Source: Rhodococcus sp. Z13 | GTDB lineage: Bacteria > Actinomycetota > Actinomycetes > Mycobacteriales > Mycobacteriaceae | Direction: 5' to 3' | NCBI RefSeq assembly: GCF_025837095.1 | Contig: NZ_CP107551.1 | Span: forward strand, 974,352-1,038,351 | Length of the DNA stretch: 64,000 nt | Shown: positions 46,103-55,209 of the stretch, in pieces | How the letters are laid out: each line of letters opens with the position of its first letter | Numbering within the stretch: the stretch's first letter is position 1 | Position numbers and translations under genes: made by a program | Notes under the pieces: model-generated | What the model was told of the DNA's origin: nothing | Databases searched by the model: none | Seen by the model: the letters and a program-made list of their open reading frames with translations, nothing else

Positions 46103-47335
46103 ATGATGGCGATGGCGATCGACTCAGCATCGTCACGTGCCCACCGGCACCTCGACTCCCGCCTCGAGGCGGAGCGCTACGTCGGCCGCCGCAGCTTCCG
46201 GTTGGCGCCCCCGAAACTGATCGGGGTGGAGCTCGAATGGCTCACCGCCCGCGCCGACGTCACCGCCTCCCGCCCGGAACTCGCCACGCTCGTCGAAGCT
46301 CTCGGCCCGCACGCGCCGCGCACCGTCGTGCCGACCTCCTCGGCCCGGCCGCTGCCGTCGGGCAGTCTCGTCACCCTGGAACCGGGCGGGCAGGTGGAAC
46401 TGTCGAGCGTGCCCTGCACCTCGGCGCGGCAGGTCTGCGACCGGCTCACCGCCGACACCCGCATGCTGCGGGCGCTGCTCGCGCGCCGGTCGGTGACGAT
46501 GCTCGACAGCTCCGCCGACGAGGTGCGGCCACCGCACCGGCTGCTGCGCACCCCGCGCTACGGCGCGATGGAGCTGCGTTACGACAGCATCGGGCCGATG
46601 GGCCGGCTGATGATGAACAGCACCGCCTCGGTGCAGGTCAGCGTCGACACCGGCGCCGACGACGTCGAGGTCGCCCTCCGCTGGGATCTGTTGCACGCCA
46701 TCGCCCCGGCGATGATCGCCGCGTTCGCGACCTCGCCGCGGCTGCGGGGTGCGCCGGAGGGGGAGTGGGCGTCGCAGCGCATGCGCACCTGGCTCGAGAT
46801 CGATCCGGCGCTGACCCACGTCGACCATCCCGCCGACTACCCGGCGTGGGTGCTCGACGCGCCGCTGATGTGCGTGCGGTCGTCGTCGCCCGACTGGTAC
46901 GCCCCGCCGGGCGCGACCTTCGCGGCGTGGCTCGAAGGCGAGTTCGACGACGAGATCGGCCGCCGCCCCACCACCGACGATCTCGACTACCACATGACCA
47001 CCCTGTTCCCGCCGGTCCGCCCGTGCGGTCACCTCGAGGTCCGGTACATCGACGCCCAGCCCGGCGACCTGTGGCAGGTGCCGGTCGCCGCCATCGAAGC
47101 TCTCCTGTCCTCCCCGGCCGTCGTCGAGGAGGCCCGCGCGATCGTCGCCCCGGTGCGCGAGATGTGGAAGGAGGCCGCCCAGGTGGGTCTGAAGTCCGTC
47201 GAACTCCGCGCCGCCGCAGCGGGTCTGCTCTCGCTCGCGGCGGAGTCCTCGCGCGACATGCGGTTCACCGCGGCGCTCGACGCCGCGGCCGCCCGGTGTC
47301 TGCGCGGCCGCGCTCCCGGGGAGGAGATGCGGTGA
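46103..47335 (+). CDS. egtA: Gamma-glutamylcysteine ligase EgtA (ergothioneine synthesis)
   Basis: A 410-residue ATP-dependent ligase joining glutamate and cysteine; the product feeds EgtB. Features of the bacterial GshA-like type: LIGVELEWLT near 40, LEPGGQVELSS near 93, HRLLRTPRYGAMELRYDSIGPMGRLMMNSTASVQV-like core (key residues RYxxM, GxxMMxxTxxxQ) near 145 and the late CGHLEVRYIDAQPG near 312. ATG 46103 has GAGGGGG at 46093-46099; 46106 and 46112 are equally possible ATGs. First gene of the egtABCD operon: its stop overlaps the egtB GTG (GTGA). A TAGGCT at 46064-46069 may be its -10. Confidence 0.95.
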   Translation: MMAMAIDSASSRAHRHLDSRLEAERYVGRRSFRLAPPKLIGVELEWLTARADVTASRPELATLVEALGPHAPRTVVPTSSARPLPSGSLVTLEPGGQVELSSVPCTSARQVCDRLTADTRMLRALLARRSVTMLDSSADEVRPPHRLLRTPRYGAMELRYDSIGPMGRLMMNSTASVQVSVDTGADDVEVALRWDLLHAIAPAMIAAFATSPRLRGAPEGEWASQRMRTWLEIDPALTHVDHPADYPAWVLDAPLMCVRSSSPDWYAPPGATFAAWLEGEFDDEIGRRPTTDDLDYHMTTLFPPVRPCGHLEVRYIDAQPGDLWQVPVAAIEALLSSPAVVEEARAIVAPVREMWKEAAQVGLKSVELRAAAAGLLSLAAESSRDMRFTAALDAAAARCLRGRAPGEEMR

Positions 47336-48627
47336 CCTCCGCGCGTGCCCTGCTCCGGCGTCATCTCGAGCGGGCACGTGCCCGCACGACCGCGCTCACC
47401 TCGATCCCGGAAACGGAACTCGTCCGGCAGCATTCGCCGCTGATGAGCCCGCTCGTGTGGGATCTCGCGCACATCGCGAACCAGGAGGAGCGGTGGCTCG
47501 CCCGCACAGTCGGCCGCGCCGCTCCGATCGTCGACGGGATCGACGACCTCTACGACGCCTTCCGTCATCCCCGCGCGACCCGCCCGTCGTTGCCGCTGCT
47601 CGGTCCCGAAGAGGCGCGGCGCTACGCCGAGGCGGTCCGCGAGAGCACCTGGAAGGTGCTCGAACACAACGACTTCGACGATGATCTCACCCGCGACGGG
47701 TTCGTCTTCGCGATGGTCGCGCAGCACGAACAGCAGCACGACGAGACCATGCTCGCCACCCACCAACTCCGGCAGGGCCCGCCGCTGCTCGACGCACCGC
47801 CCGCACCGCGGACCGGGACACCCCCGCCGCAGGTGCGGGTGCGCATCCCGGCGGGGGAGGTGGAGATCGGCACCTCCACCGATCCGTGGGCGCTCGACAA
47901 CGAACGCCCCGCACACCGGGTCTTCGTGCCGGAGTTCGAGATCGACGCCGTGCCCGTCACCAACGGCCGGTATCTCGGGTTCGTCGCCGACGGTGGCTAC
48001 TCGCGCCCGGAGCTGTGGAGCGAGGAGGGCTGGCGGCACCGCTGCGAGGCCGGGCTCGAGGCGCCGCAGTTCTGGCGGTTCGACGACGACTCCGGTTGGA
48101 CCCGAACGATGTTCGGGAAGACCGTGCCGCTGCATCCCGACGAGCCGGTCGTGCACGTGTGCTTCCACGAGGCCGAGGCGTTCGCGCGGTGGGCCGGTGG
48201 CCGGTTGCCCACCGAGGCCGAATGGGAGAAGGCCGCCCGCTGGGATCCGGCCACCGGACGCAGCCGCCGCTATCCGTGGGGCGACGACGATCCCACCGCC
48301 GACCACGCCAATCTCGGTCAGCGCCATCTCGGTCCGGCCGTGGTGGGGGCGTACCCGCGTGGCGCGTCCCCGCTCGGGGTGCACCAGCTGATCGGCGACG
48401 TGTGGGAGTGGACGTCCTCACCGTTCGAGGGTTATCCCGGTTTCCGGGCCTTCCCTTACCGGGAGTACTCGGAGGTCTTCTTCGGCGACGGCTACCGGGT
48501 GCTGCGCGGCGGATCGTTCGGAACCGACGAGATCGCGTGCCGTGGAACGTTCCGCAACTGGGATCTGCCGATCCGCCGGCAGATCTTCGCGGGCGTCCGC
48601 GTGGCGTACGGGGAGGGCGATGTGTAG
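47332..48627 (+). CDS. egtB: Ergothioneine sulfoxide synthase EgtB
   Basis: A 431-residue non-heme iron enzyme that joins gamma-glutamylcysteine to trimethylhistidine (hercynine) with oxygen. The DinB-like N-terminal domain holds the iron ligands His47 (WDLAHIAN), His132 and His136 (QHEQQHDE), nearly the numbering I recall for M. thermoresistibile EgtB (51, 134, 138). The C-terminal FGE-sulfatase fold from about 160 has the family's GRLPTEAEWEKAARW, WGDD, GDVWEWTSSPF and GGSFGTDE. It lacks the two FGE cysteines, as expected. Start GTG 47332 overlaps egtA by 4 bp and the end overlaps egtC by 8 bp. Confidence 0.97.
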   Translation: MTSARALLRRHLERARARTTALTSIPETELVRQHSPLMSPLVWDLAHIANQEERWLARTVGRAAPIVDGIDDLYDAFRHPRATRPSLPLLGPEEARRYAEAVRESTWKVLEHNDFDDDLTRDGFVFAMVAQHEQQHDETMLATHQLRQGPPLLDAPPAPRTGTPPPQVRVRIPAGEVEIGTSTDPWALDNERPAHRVFVPEFEIDAVPVTNGRYLGFVADGGYSRPELWSEEGWRHRCEAGLEAPQFWRFDDDSGWTRTMFGKTVPLHPDEPVVHVCFHEAEAFARWAGGRLPTEAEWEKAARWDPATGRSRRYPWGDDDPTADHANLGQRHLGPAVVGAYPRGASPLGVHQLIGDVWEWTSSPFEGYPGFRAFPYREYSEVFFGDGYRVLRGGSFGTDEIACRGTFRNWDLPIRRQIFAGVRVAYGEGDV

Positions 48628-49369
48628 GCATCTGGCGTATCTCGGTCCCGCGACGAACGTGGCCGCCCTGCTGTCGACGGGGACGAACTCGCTGCTGCGA
48701 CAGTCGTGGGCGCCCACCGACATGCGCGGTGGCGGCACCATCAACGCCGACGGTTTCGGGGTGGGCTGGTGGTCCGAGGACGGCACCTTCGCCCGCTACC
48801 GCACCGCCGCGCCGATCTGGGCGGACCCCTTCGTCACCGAGGGGCTGAACGCGGTGCGCGCCCATGCCGTCGTCGCCTCCACCCGCTCGGCCACCGAAGG
48901 CATGCCCGTCGAACGCACCGCCGTGGCCCCGTTCGCCGACGACCGGTGGGCGTTCCTCTTCAACGGCGTCGTGCGGGGCTGGCCCGGTTCGCTGGTCTCC
49001 CTCGCCGAGATGCTGCCCGTCGCCGAACTCCTGCGCCTCGAATCACCCACCGACGCTGCGACGCTGTGGCTGCTCCTGCGGTCGCGGTTGCGGTCCGCCG
49101 ATCCCGAACCCGCCCTGATCTCCCTCGTCCACGACGTTCTCGCACTGTCGCCGGAGTCGCGGCTGAACCTGTTGCTGTGCAACGAGACCGGGATCTGGGC
49201 GACGGCCTGCTACCACTCGCTGTGGACGTTCGTCGACGAGCACGTCGCCATCGTGGCCTCCGAACCGTTCGACGACGACACCCGTTGGCGCCGGGTACCC
49301 GACCGGCATCTCGTCGCCGCCGTGCCCGGCAAACTCGTCGTCTCCCCGCTGGAGGTGAACCCCACGTGA
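48620..49369 (+). CDS. egtC: Gamma-glutamyl-hercynylcysteine sulfoxide amidohydrolase EgtC
   Basis: A 249-residue Ntn-type class II glutamine amidotransferase-fold enzyme that removes the glutamyl group after EgtB. Cys2 is the nucleophile (MCRHLAYLG), followed by the family residues in RGGGTINADGFGVGWW, HAVVASTRSATEG and FLFNGVVRGWPGSL. The ATG 48620 lies inside the egtB end (8-bp overlap), and its stop overlaps egtD (GTGA). The tight packing suggests equal, coupled production of the pathway enzymes. Confidence 0.96.
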   Translation: MCRHLAYLGPATNVAALLSTGTNSLLRQSWAPTDMRGGGTINADGFGVGWWSEDGTFARYRTAAPIWADPFVTEGLNAVRAHAVVASTRSATEGMPVERTAVAPFADDRWAFLFNGVVRGWPGSLVSLAEMLPVAELLRLESPTDAATLWLLLRSRLRSADPEPALISLVHDVLALSPESRLNLLLCNETGIWATACYHSLWTFVDEHVAIVASEPFDDDTRWRRVPDRHLVAAVPGKLVVSPLEVNPT

Positions 49370-50322
49370 CGCTCGACGTACACCTGACCCCCGACGACTT
49401 CGACGACAAACTGCGCGAGGACGCGCTCCGCGGCCTGACCTCCACACCGAAGTGTCTGCCGCCCACCTGGCTGTACGACGCACGGGGCAGCGAACTGTTC
49501 GAGGAGATCACCCGCCTGCCCGAGTACTACCCCACCCGCACCGAGTTCGCGCTGTTGCGTCACCACGCCGCGGACATCGCCGAGGCCGCCCGGCCGGACA
49601 TGCTGGTCGAGCTCGGCTCCGGCTCGTCGGAGAAGACGCGGGTGCTGCTCGACGCCCTCGCACCGCACCTGAGCACCTATGTCCCGCAGGACGTCTCCGA
49701 ACCGGCGCTGCGCACCGCGGTGGCCCGGCTGTCCGTCGAGTATCCGGACCTCGAGGTGCACGGGGTGGTGGGGGACTTCACCGACTCGCTCCACCACCTG
49801 CCGCGCGGGGAGCGCCGTATGATCGCGTTCCTCGGCGGCACCATCGGCAATCTCGTTCCCGCCGAACGCGCCGAGTTCCTCGCCGGCACCGCCGCCGTGC
49901 TGAGCCCCGACGAGTGGCTGCTGCTCGGGGCGGGTCTGGTCACCGACCTCGACGTGCTGCGCGCCGCCTACGACGACGCGGCGGGAGTGACCGCCGAGTT
50001 CGACCGTAACGTCCTGCGCGTCCTCAACACGCGGCTCGGCGCGGACTTCGACCCGGACCGGTTCGTGCACCGCGCCGTGTGGGACGAGGCGAACGAGTGG
50101 ATCGAGATGCGTCTCGAGGCGACGGAGCCGATGACCGTTCGCGTACCCGCCCTCGACCTCGAGGTGCACTTCGAGGAAGGCGAGCAGATGCGCACCGAGA
50201 TCTCCGCGAAGTTCCGGCTCGACGGTCTCGGCCGGGAACTCGCCGCCGCCGGGTTCGCGGTCCGGCACGAATGGGTCGACCCCGACGGGCGCTTCGCGTT
50301 GCTGGCCGCCTCCCGGCGCTGA
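49366..50322 (+). CDS. egtD: L-histidine N-alpha-methyltransferase EgtD
   Basis: A 318-residue S-adenosylmethionine enzyme making trimethylhistidine (hercynine), the first step of ergothioneine synthesis. SAM loop: MLVELGSGSSEKTRVLLDAL near 78; the family segments TPKCLPPTWLYDARGSELFEEIT, MIAFLGGTIGNL (key GGTIGN) and LLGAGLVTDLDVLRAAYDD follow. The C-terminal histidine-binding region has MRLEATEPMTV and MRTEISAKFRLDGL with the expected glutamate and serine. Start GTG 49366 overlaps egtC by 4 bp. Last of the four coupled genes. Confidence 0.97.
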   Translation: MTLDVHLTPDDFDDKLREDALRGLTSTPKCLPPTWLYDARGSELFEEITRLPEYYPTRTEFALLRHHAADIAEAARPDMLVELGSGSSEKTRVLLDALAPHLSTYVPQDVSEPALRTAVARLSVEYPDLEVHGVVGDFTDSLHHLPRGERRMIAFLGGTIGNLVPAERAEFLAGTAAVLSPDEWLLLGAGLVTDLDVLRAAYDDAAGVTAEFDRNVLRVLNTRLGADFDPDRFVHRAVWDEANEWIEMRLEATEPMTVRVPALDLEVHFEEGEQMRTEISAKFRLDGLGRELAAAGFAVRHEWVDPDGRFALLAASRR

Positions 50323-50405
50323 TCGCTCCGGAGACGTCGGCCGACCCGGGGTGCAGGCACCTGCCGATTCGACACCCCGCACTCCGGGACGGAATGCTGG
50401 AGGAC

Positions 50406-51629
50406 ATGACGTCTCCCCGCCCCGTGCTCACGACCCCGGTCCTGCTGCTCATGGCGGTCGCGACGGGTCTGTGCGTGGGCGGAAACTACTTCAACCAGCC
50501 GCTGCTCGCTTCGATCGCCGACGCCCTGGGTACCTCCGAGTCGGCGGCCGCGTCGACGGTGACCGTCGCGCAGGTCGCCTACGGCCTCGGCCTGCTGTTC
50601 ATCGTCCCGCTCGGCGACATGTTCCCGCAGCGCCGCCTGGCGGTGCTCCTCATGCTCGTCGCCGCGGCCGGGCAGGGGCTCAGCGGTGTCGCACCGAACA
50701 TCGGTGTCCTCGTCGTGGGCACCGCCGTCGCGGGTCTGTTCTCCGTCGCGGCGCAGGTGCTGGTGCCGTTCGCGGCGACCCTGGCCACCCCCGAACACCG
50801 GGGGCGCGCGGTGGGCACGGTGATGAGCGGACTGCTCGTCGGCATCCTCGCCGCCCGCAGCGTCGCCGGTATCCTCGCCGAGCTCGGCGGCTGGGCGACG
50901 GTCTACCGGGTGAGCGCTGTCGCGATGGTGATCGTCGCCCTGGCCCTGTGGCGGGTGCTGCCCGCCACCACCCCGACCGCCCGCCAGAGCTACGGGAGGA
51001 CACTGCGGTCGCTCGGCAACCTGCTGCTCGCCCATCCGCGGTTGCGGACCCGGGCGCTGCTCGGCGGCCTGACCTTCGCGTCGGTGAGCGCGTTGTTCTC
51101 CACGATGGCGTTCCTGCTGGCCGGCCCGCCCTTCGGTCTCGGCGACCTGCAGATCGGCCTGGTCGGTCTCGCGGGGCTGGCCGGGGCGCTCGCCGCGACC
51201 GTCGCGGGACGCCTCGTCGACCGCGGCTACGGCCCGCAGACCACCGCCGTCGGTGTCGTCACCGTGGTGCTGTCCTGGCCGGCGCTCGCCGCGGGCGGGA
51301 CCTCCCTCCTGTGGTTCCTGGTCGGGATGCTCGTCATCGACCTGGCCCTGAGCCTCGTGCACATCACCAACCAGAGCGTCGTCTACGCCCTCGACCCGGA
51401 CGCCCGGTCGCGACTGAACTCCGTCTACATGACGGGCTACTTCATCGGTGCGGCCTCGGGGTCGGCGTTGGGCACCGCCGCGTGGACCGCCGGAGGCTGG
51501 CCCGGGGTGTGCGTGCTCGGCGCCGCGCTCGGTCTGCTGGCTGCACTGGTGTGGCTGTACGACCGGCGGATCGCCGCGCGGATGCCGGGCGGGGCGGTCA
51601 CGACGGGGGACGAACGGGCAGCAGCCTGA
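50406..51629 (+). CDS. Major facilitator superfamily transporter next to the ergothioneine genes
   Basis: A 407-residue MFS protein with about twelve hydrophobic helices. Helix one is LLLMAVATGLCVGGNYFNQPLL, with the cytoplasmic loop-2 motif in GDMFPQRRLAVLL near 75. The pattern (NYFNQPLL) is of the DHA1-like drug exporter group known in actinobacteria. ATG 50406 follows GGAGGAC. It begins 83 bp after egtD on the same strand; ergothioneine or a related thiol may be its cargo, but this is only from position. Its last 32 bp overlap the convergent LuxR-type regulator gene. Confidence 0.88.
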   Translation: MTSPRPVLTTPVLLLMAVATGLCVGGNYFNQPLLASIADALGTSESAAASTVTVAQVAYGLGLLFIVPLGDMFPQRRLAVLLMLVAAAGQGLSGVAPNIGVLVVGTAVAGLFSVAAQVLVPFAATLATPEHRGRAVGTVMSGLLVGILAARSVAGILAELGGWATVYRVSAVAMVIVALALWRVLPATTPTARQSYGRTLRSLGNLLLAHPRLRTRALLGGLTFASVSALFSTMAFLLAGPPFGLGDLQIGLVGLAGLAGALAATVAGRLVDRGYGPQTTAVGVVTVVLSWPALAAGGTSLLWFLVGMLVIDLALSLVHITNQSVVYALDPDARSRLNSVYMTGYFIGAASGSALGTAAWTAGGWPGVCVLGAALGLLAALVWLYDRRIAARMPGGAVTTGDERAAA

Positions 51630-54168
51630 GCTCGCGGGCGCGGCCCACGGCCTCCACCCTCGTGTGGACGCCGAGCTTGCGGTAGATGCTGCGCAGCTGG
51701 GTCTTGACGGTGTTGGGGGAGACGAACAGCGTCTTCGCGATGTCGGCGTGGGTCGAACCGTCCGCCAGCAGCCGGAGCACATCGGTCTCGCGCCGCGACA
51801 GCTCCACCCGCCGCACGGGCTCGGCGAACACCGACTTCACCGGCCCGCCGGGAATCGGGCTGCCACCGAGCGCGACCAGCCGGTCGGCGAGCTCGGGCGC
51901 GACCAGCGTGAAGGCGCGGCGGTTGCCGAGGGACGCGGCGAGCGCGCACGCCCGCTGCCAGTCGCGCACGGCGTCCCCGCCCTCCTCGAGATCGAGGTGC
52001 GCCTGCGCGGCGACGAGCAGCGCCTCCAGATGTGCCCGCGGATAGCCGCAGTCGATCCACGACACCCGCCGGAGCTTCTCGAGCGCGACGTCCGGTCGTC
52101 CGGTGAACGCCTCGACCCGCGCCGCGGTCACGGCGACGAGCGGATGGTCGCTCGGTCCCTCGCCGGCGATCGCCCCCGCCAGGTTGCCGTTGCCGAGCGC
52201 GAGCTGCAGGTCGACCTCCGCCGCGGTGAGCAGCACGCGGGAGAACGCGCCGTGCTCGTGCCGGTCGCGATGCGAGGCGATCAGCCGGTGCAGCGCCGTG
52301 AGCCCGTCGTAGGCGGCGCCCGTGGTCAGGTCGTAGTAGGCGCGGCAGTACCCGACGAACCCCCACAGTTCCTCGGACAGGCGCGGCACCCCGAGCTCGT
52401 CGAGCCGGTGCGCCGCCGCGTCGAGGTCCAGCTCGTCGAGGTGCACCAGGACGGCGGCGGCGCGGCCGCTCACCCGCACCATCTCGCCCCAGTGACCCTC
52501 CGTCGGCTCGGCCTCCCGCTCGAGCCGCAGCCATTCGCGGGCCCGCGGGTCGTCGCCCACCACCGCCCAGTCGAGCGCGGAACTGCCGGCTGCGTTCTGC
52601 ACCGCGAAGGCGATCTTCTCGGCGTTCGCACCGCGGTAGGCGCGCTGGAAGGCGGGGGTGGACTCGGTCAGCAGACCGGCGAGCTGGAGGGTGATGCCCC
52701 ACTGCACGCGCAGCAGCGGCAGCTGCGGGCGGATGTCCTCCGGGTGGTGTTCGAGGATGGACCGGACGAGCGGTTCGAGCAGCCGGGTCAGCCGCGCCGC
52801 CTCGGCGAACTCGCCGGCGGTCCGGAGGGCGAGGGTCTGCACGGTCGCGACGTACAGGGTCTGGGCGGCGCCGGCGGTGCGTCCCAGTTCGGCGAGTTCG
52901 GCCGGGTCGGTGGGCAGCGACGAGTGCAGCACGGTGTGCTCGTCGAGCATCTGCGTGAACAGGGCGCGGCCCGCCAGGACCGAGGGGTGTGCCTCGAGTT
53001 CCTCGTCCGGGATCTGCCGGAGCACCTTGACGAGGACGTCGAAGGAGTTGTCCACCATCTGGGCCCAGCACTCCTCGACGATCTCCAGGGCGGTCGTCCA
53101 GTCGCCGGCCTCGGCGGCGTAGATCGACGCCACCGCCGGATCCCCGGCCCGGTGGTGGGCGCGGGCGAGACCGGACAGCAGGGTCTCGACGTGCCCGGGC
53201 CGCGCGCGGCGAGCAATCTCGAGGACACACGTGCGGACGGCGTCCGGCCAGCGCCACGTGCGGGGGCTGTCGAACGGTGAACCCGCCACCAGCCCGGCCG
53301 CGGCGAGCGCGGACAGGGCCGCCGCCGCGTCGTCGACGCCGGTCAGTTCGGTGGCCTCGGCGGCGGTGACGCTGTGCGCCGCGGCCACCGACAACGCGAA
53401 CCGGCGGTGGGCGTCGTCGAGTTCGTCGAGCCGCTTCTCCACGTACCGCTGCACGAGATGCTCGAGCGGCGCCGCGGGGCGGCCGCGGCCGTCGACGAGC
53501 CGCTGGGGCAGGTTCCGGGCGAGGGTGGCGGCGGCCGAGATCAGCACCGGCACCCCGCCGAGGGCCCGGCACAGCGCGGCGCACTCGGACTCGGAGCGTT
53601 CCACCCGCGAATCCTGCAGCAGCGCCGTCGTCTCGTCGACGGTGAAGGCCAGATCGGACGCCGGGATGTACACGTGGTCGATGCCCCGCACCACGACCTC
53701 GCTCAGGTCGACGTCGGTGCCGGGCAGGCAGACGACCACGTCGAGTCGCGGGCAGCGGTCGAGCAGACCCAGCACGTCGGGAAGCACCGTGCCGGCCGAG
53801 GCGGGGACCCCGGAGAGGACGAGCAGGCTAGGGCCGTCGACGCCTTCGAAGGTCCGGACGATCCGGTCGAAAGTGTCACTGCCGGTGGTCGGTTCCACGG
53901 CGGGATGCTCACCGAGGACGTCGAGCACGCACTCCCACAGCGCGCCGGACCCGGGGACGGGCGGCACCCAGACGATCGTGTGCTCGGGGGCGCCGCCGTG
54001 GTGGAGCCACCCGGCGACGAGCGTGCGCTTGCCGAAACCCGGCGGGGCGTTCAGCACGGTGAGCGGGGCACGACGATCGAGGCACGAGGTCAACCGAGGT
54101 CTCGACAGCGCCGAGGACAGCGAACGCCAGTGGGGCGCCCCGGCGCGTCGGGAGTCGGGAACACTCAC
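51598..54168 (-). CDS. Large LuxR-family regulator with ATPase domain (LAL/MalT type)
   Basis: An 856-residue regulator. An N-terminal STAND-like ATPase domain has a Walker A of the form APPGFGKRT with Lys47. A long helical-repeat region fills about 300-780 (TPR-like helices), and a C-terminal LuxR HTH is at about 795-850: LSRRETDVLRLLADGSTHADIA, key residues RExxVLxLxAxGxxxxxIA, then SPNTVKTQLRSIYRKLGVHTR. No DNA target can be predicted. It overlaps the MFS gene tail to tail (32 bp) and is upstream of a strong terminator. Activation of a nearby or distant operon on ligand and ATP binding is the family model. Confidence 0.93.
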   Translation of the reverse strand: MSVPDSRRAGAPHWRSLSSALSRPRLTSCLDRRAPLTVLNAPPGFGKRTLVAGWLHHGGAPEHTIVWVPPVPGSGALWECVLDVLGEHPAVEPTTGSDTFDRIVRTFEGVDGPSLLVLSGVPASAGTVLPDVLGLLDRCPRLDVVVCLPGTDVDLSEVVVRGIDHVYIPASDLAFTVDETTALLQDSRVERSESECAALCRALGGVPVLISAAATLARNLPQRLVDGRGRPAAPLEHLVQRYVEKRLDELDDAHRRFALSVAAAHSVTAAEATELTGVDDAAAALSALAAAGLVAGSPFDSPRTWRWPDAVRTCVLEIARRARPGHVETLLSGLARAHHRAGDPAVASIYAAEAGDWTTALEIVEECWAQMVDNSFDVLVKVLRQIPDEELEAHPSVLAGRALFTQMLDEHTVLHSSLPTDPAELAELGRTAGAAQTLYVATVQTLALRTAGEFAEAARLTRLLEPLVRSILEHHPEDIRPQLPLLRVQWGITLQLAGLLTESTPAFQRAYRGANAEKIAFAVQNAAGSSALDWAVVGDDPRAREWLRLEREAEPTEGHWGEMVRVSGRAAAVLVHLDELDLDAAAHRLDELGVPRLSEELWGFVGYCRAYYDLTTGAAYDGLTALHRLIASHRDRHEHGAFSRVLLTAAEVDLQLALGNGNLAGAIAGEGPSDHPLVAVTAARVEAFTGRPDVALEKLRRVSWIDCGYPRAHLEALLVAAQAHLDLEEGGDAVRDWQRACALAASLGNRRAFTLVAPELADRLVALGGSPIPGGPVKSVFAEPVRRVELSRRETDVLRLLADGSTHADIAKTLFVSPNTVKTQLRSIYRKLGVHTRVEAVGRARELRLLPVRPPS

Positions 54169-54291
54169 GCGAACTCCTTCGGCAGGCGTCGGGGTCGCTC
54201 CGCGCAGGCGTCAACGCCCAGCGGCACCCCCGACAGGCCCCTTGGTCGCTGACAGAGTACCCGTTTCGGTGTTCTGACGTGCAACAACGAT

Positions 54292-54339
54292 CTCGGCCCC
54301 GGCCGCACCCGGGACGGATCGGGTGCGGCCGGGGCCGAG
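54292..54339 (-). terminator. 20-bp-stem terminator after the zinc-ribbon gene
   Basis: CTCGGCCCCGGCCGCACCCG at 54292-54311 pairs perfectly with 54320-54339 around an 8-base loop; on the minus strand it is followed by a T-richer stretch (ATCGTTGTTG). It ends the gene at 54357-55052. Confidence 0.85.
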
Positions 54340-54356
54340 GGACGGAATCGACCGGG

Positions 54357-55052
54357 TCAGGCGCCGGTGGCGCTCAGGCGCGCCTTCTCGAGGGCGGCCA
54401 GGGTGCGCAGGATGGTGGCCCGCTGCTTCTCCAGGTCGCTGCGACGCGCGCGGGCGGCGAGGCCGTTCTGATCCCCGACGAGCTCGAGCTGCGCGTCGAT
54501 CGCCGAGAGCTGATCGAGCAGTGCGAGGGCTCGGGTCTGGATCTCCTCGACGTCGACGACACCGGTCTTCACCGGTGCGGGCTTCGGCGCGGCCTTGGCC
54601 GGCTGCGACGACGCGCCCGTGGACGTGGAGCGGGTGGCGCTCGACGAGGAGCGGGTCGCGCTCGAGGAGGAGGTCGCCGAATGGTGTTCGGCCACCGCGG
54701 CGGCGCGGGGGCGGAGGGCCTTGCGGACGAGGGCCGGGTCGGGCTGCTCGGCGAGGCGGATGTCGTTCAGTGCGCGGCGGGCCTCCCGGGCGGCGAGTCG
54801 GTGCTCGTACTCCTCCTCGTCGTCGGACTGGAGCGTGCCGCCGATCGGACGCAGCCCGTACATACCCATGAACCTGCGGGCCTCGTCGATCACGGATTCG
54901 TGCTTACGGCAAGTGGCACAGCGGGGTTCGTTGCGGAAGAGCTCGACCGAGTCGGTGTCGCCACACCAGACACACGCACCGGGCGACCATCGCCGTGCCG
55001 TTCGGATTGTCGCGTTTTCCGTAGGGGCATCGAGAGTCTGCGCGTCGGTCAC
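54357..55052 (-). CDS. Zinc-ribbon protein of unknown function with low-complexity linker and coiled coil
   Basis: A 231-residue protein. Four cysteines, Cys27, Cys30, Cys45 and Cys48 (CVWC...CATC), make a zinc ribbon. Then comes a helical part (HESVIDEARRFMGMYGL), a Ser/Thr/Ala-rich stretch at about 120-150 (SATSSSSATRSSSSATR), and a C-terminal coiled coil at about 165-225 (EEIQTRALALLDQLSAIDAQ). I do not know the family. GTG 55052 has no strong ribosome site; TAAAGT just upstream on the minus strand may be a -10, and CACTTTAAGTG at 55060-55070 is an 11-bp palindrome there. Possibly nucleic-acid binding. Confidence 0.75.
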   Translation of the reverse strand: MTDAQTLDAPTENATIRTARRWSPGACVWCGDTDSVELFRNEPRCATCRKHESVIDEARRFMGMYGLRPIGGTLQSDDEEEYEHRLAAREARRALNDIRLAEQPDPALVRKALRPRAAAVAEHHSATSSSSATRSSSSATRSTSTGASSQPAKAAPKPAPVKTGVVDVEEIQTRALALLDQLSAIDAQLELVGDQNGLAARARRSDLEKQRATILRTLAALEKARLSATGA

Positions 55053-55209
55053 GAGGTGCCACTTTAAGTGAAAGGGAAGTTACGCCGAAGAGGGGGGTGG
55101 GGCGTGACCTGCGGCGACCGTACCTGACAGTGACGAAGATCATCCCACCTTGCGCGTGTCCACAAACCTTTGGGGCACACAGCATTTCCATACCCCCCGG
55201 TCTGCCTCG
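55053..55209. other. Intergenic region with an 11-bp palindrome
   Basis: 157 bp between the divergently placed ends of the zinc-ribbon gene (minus) and the DUF2461 gene. CACTTTAAGTG at 55060-55070 is a near-promoter palindrome of the zinc-ribbon gene. The rest (55140-55195) is moderately AT-rich and shows no gene. Confidence 0.35.

Noticed and set aside
45979-47331. Upstream extension of the egtB frame
   Set aside because: It is a shadow of egtA; EgtB begins at the GTG in the GTGA overlap at 47332.
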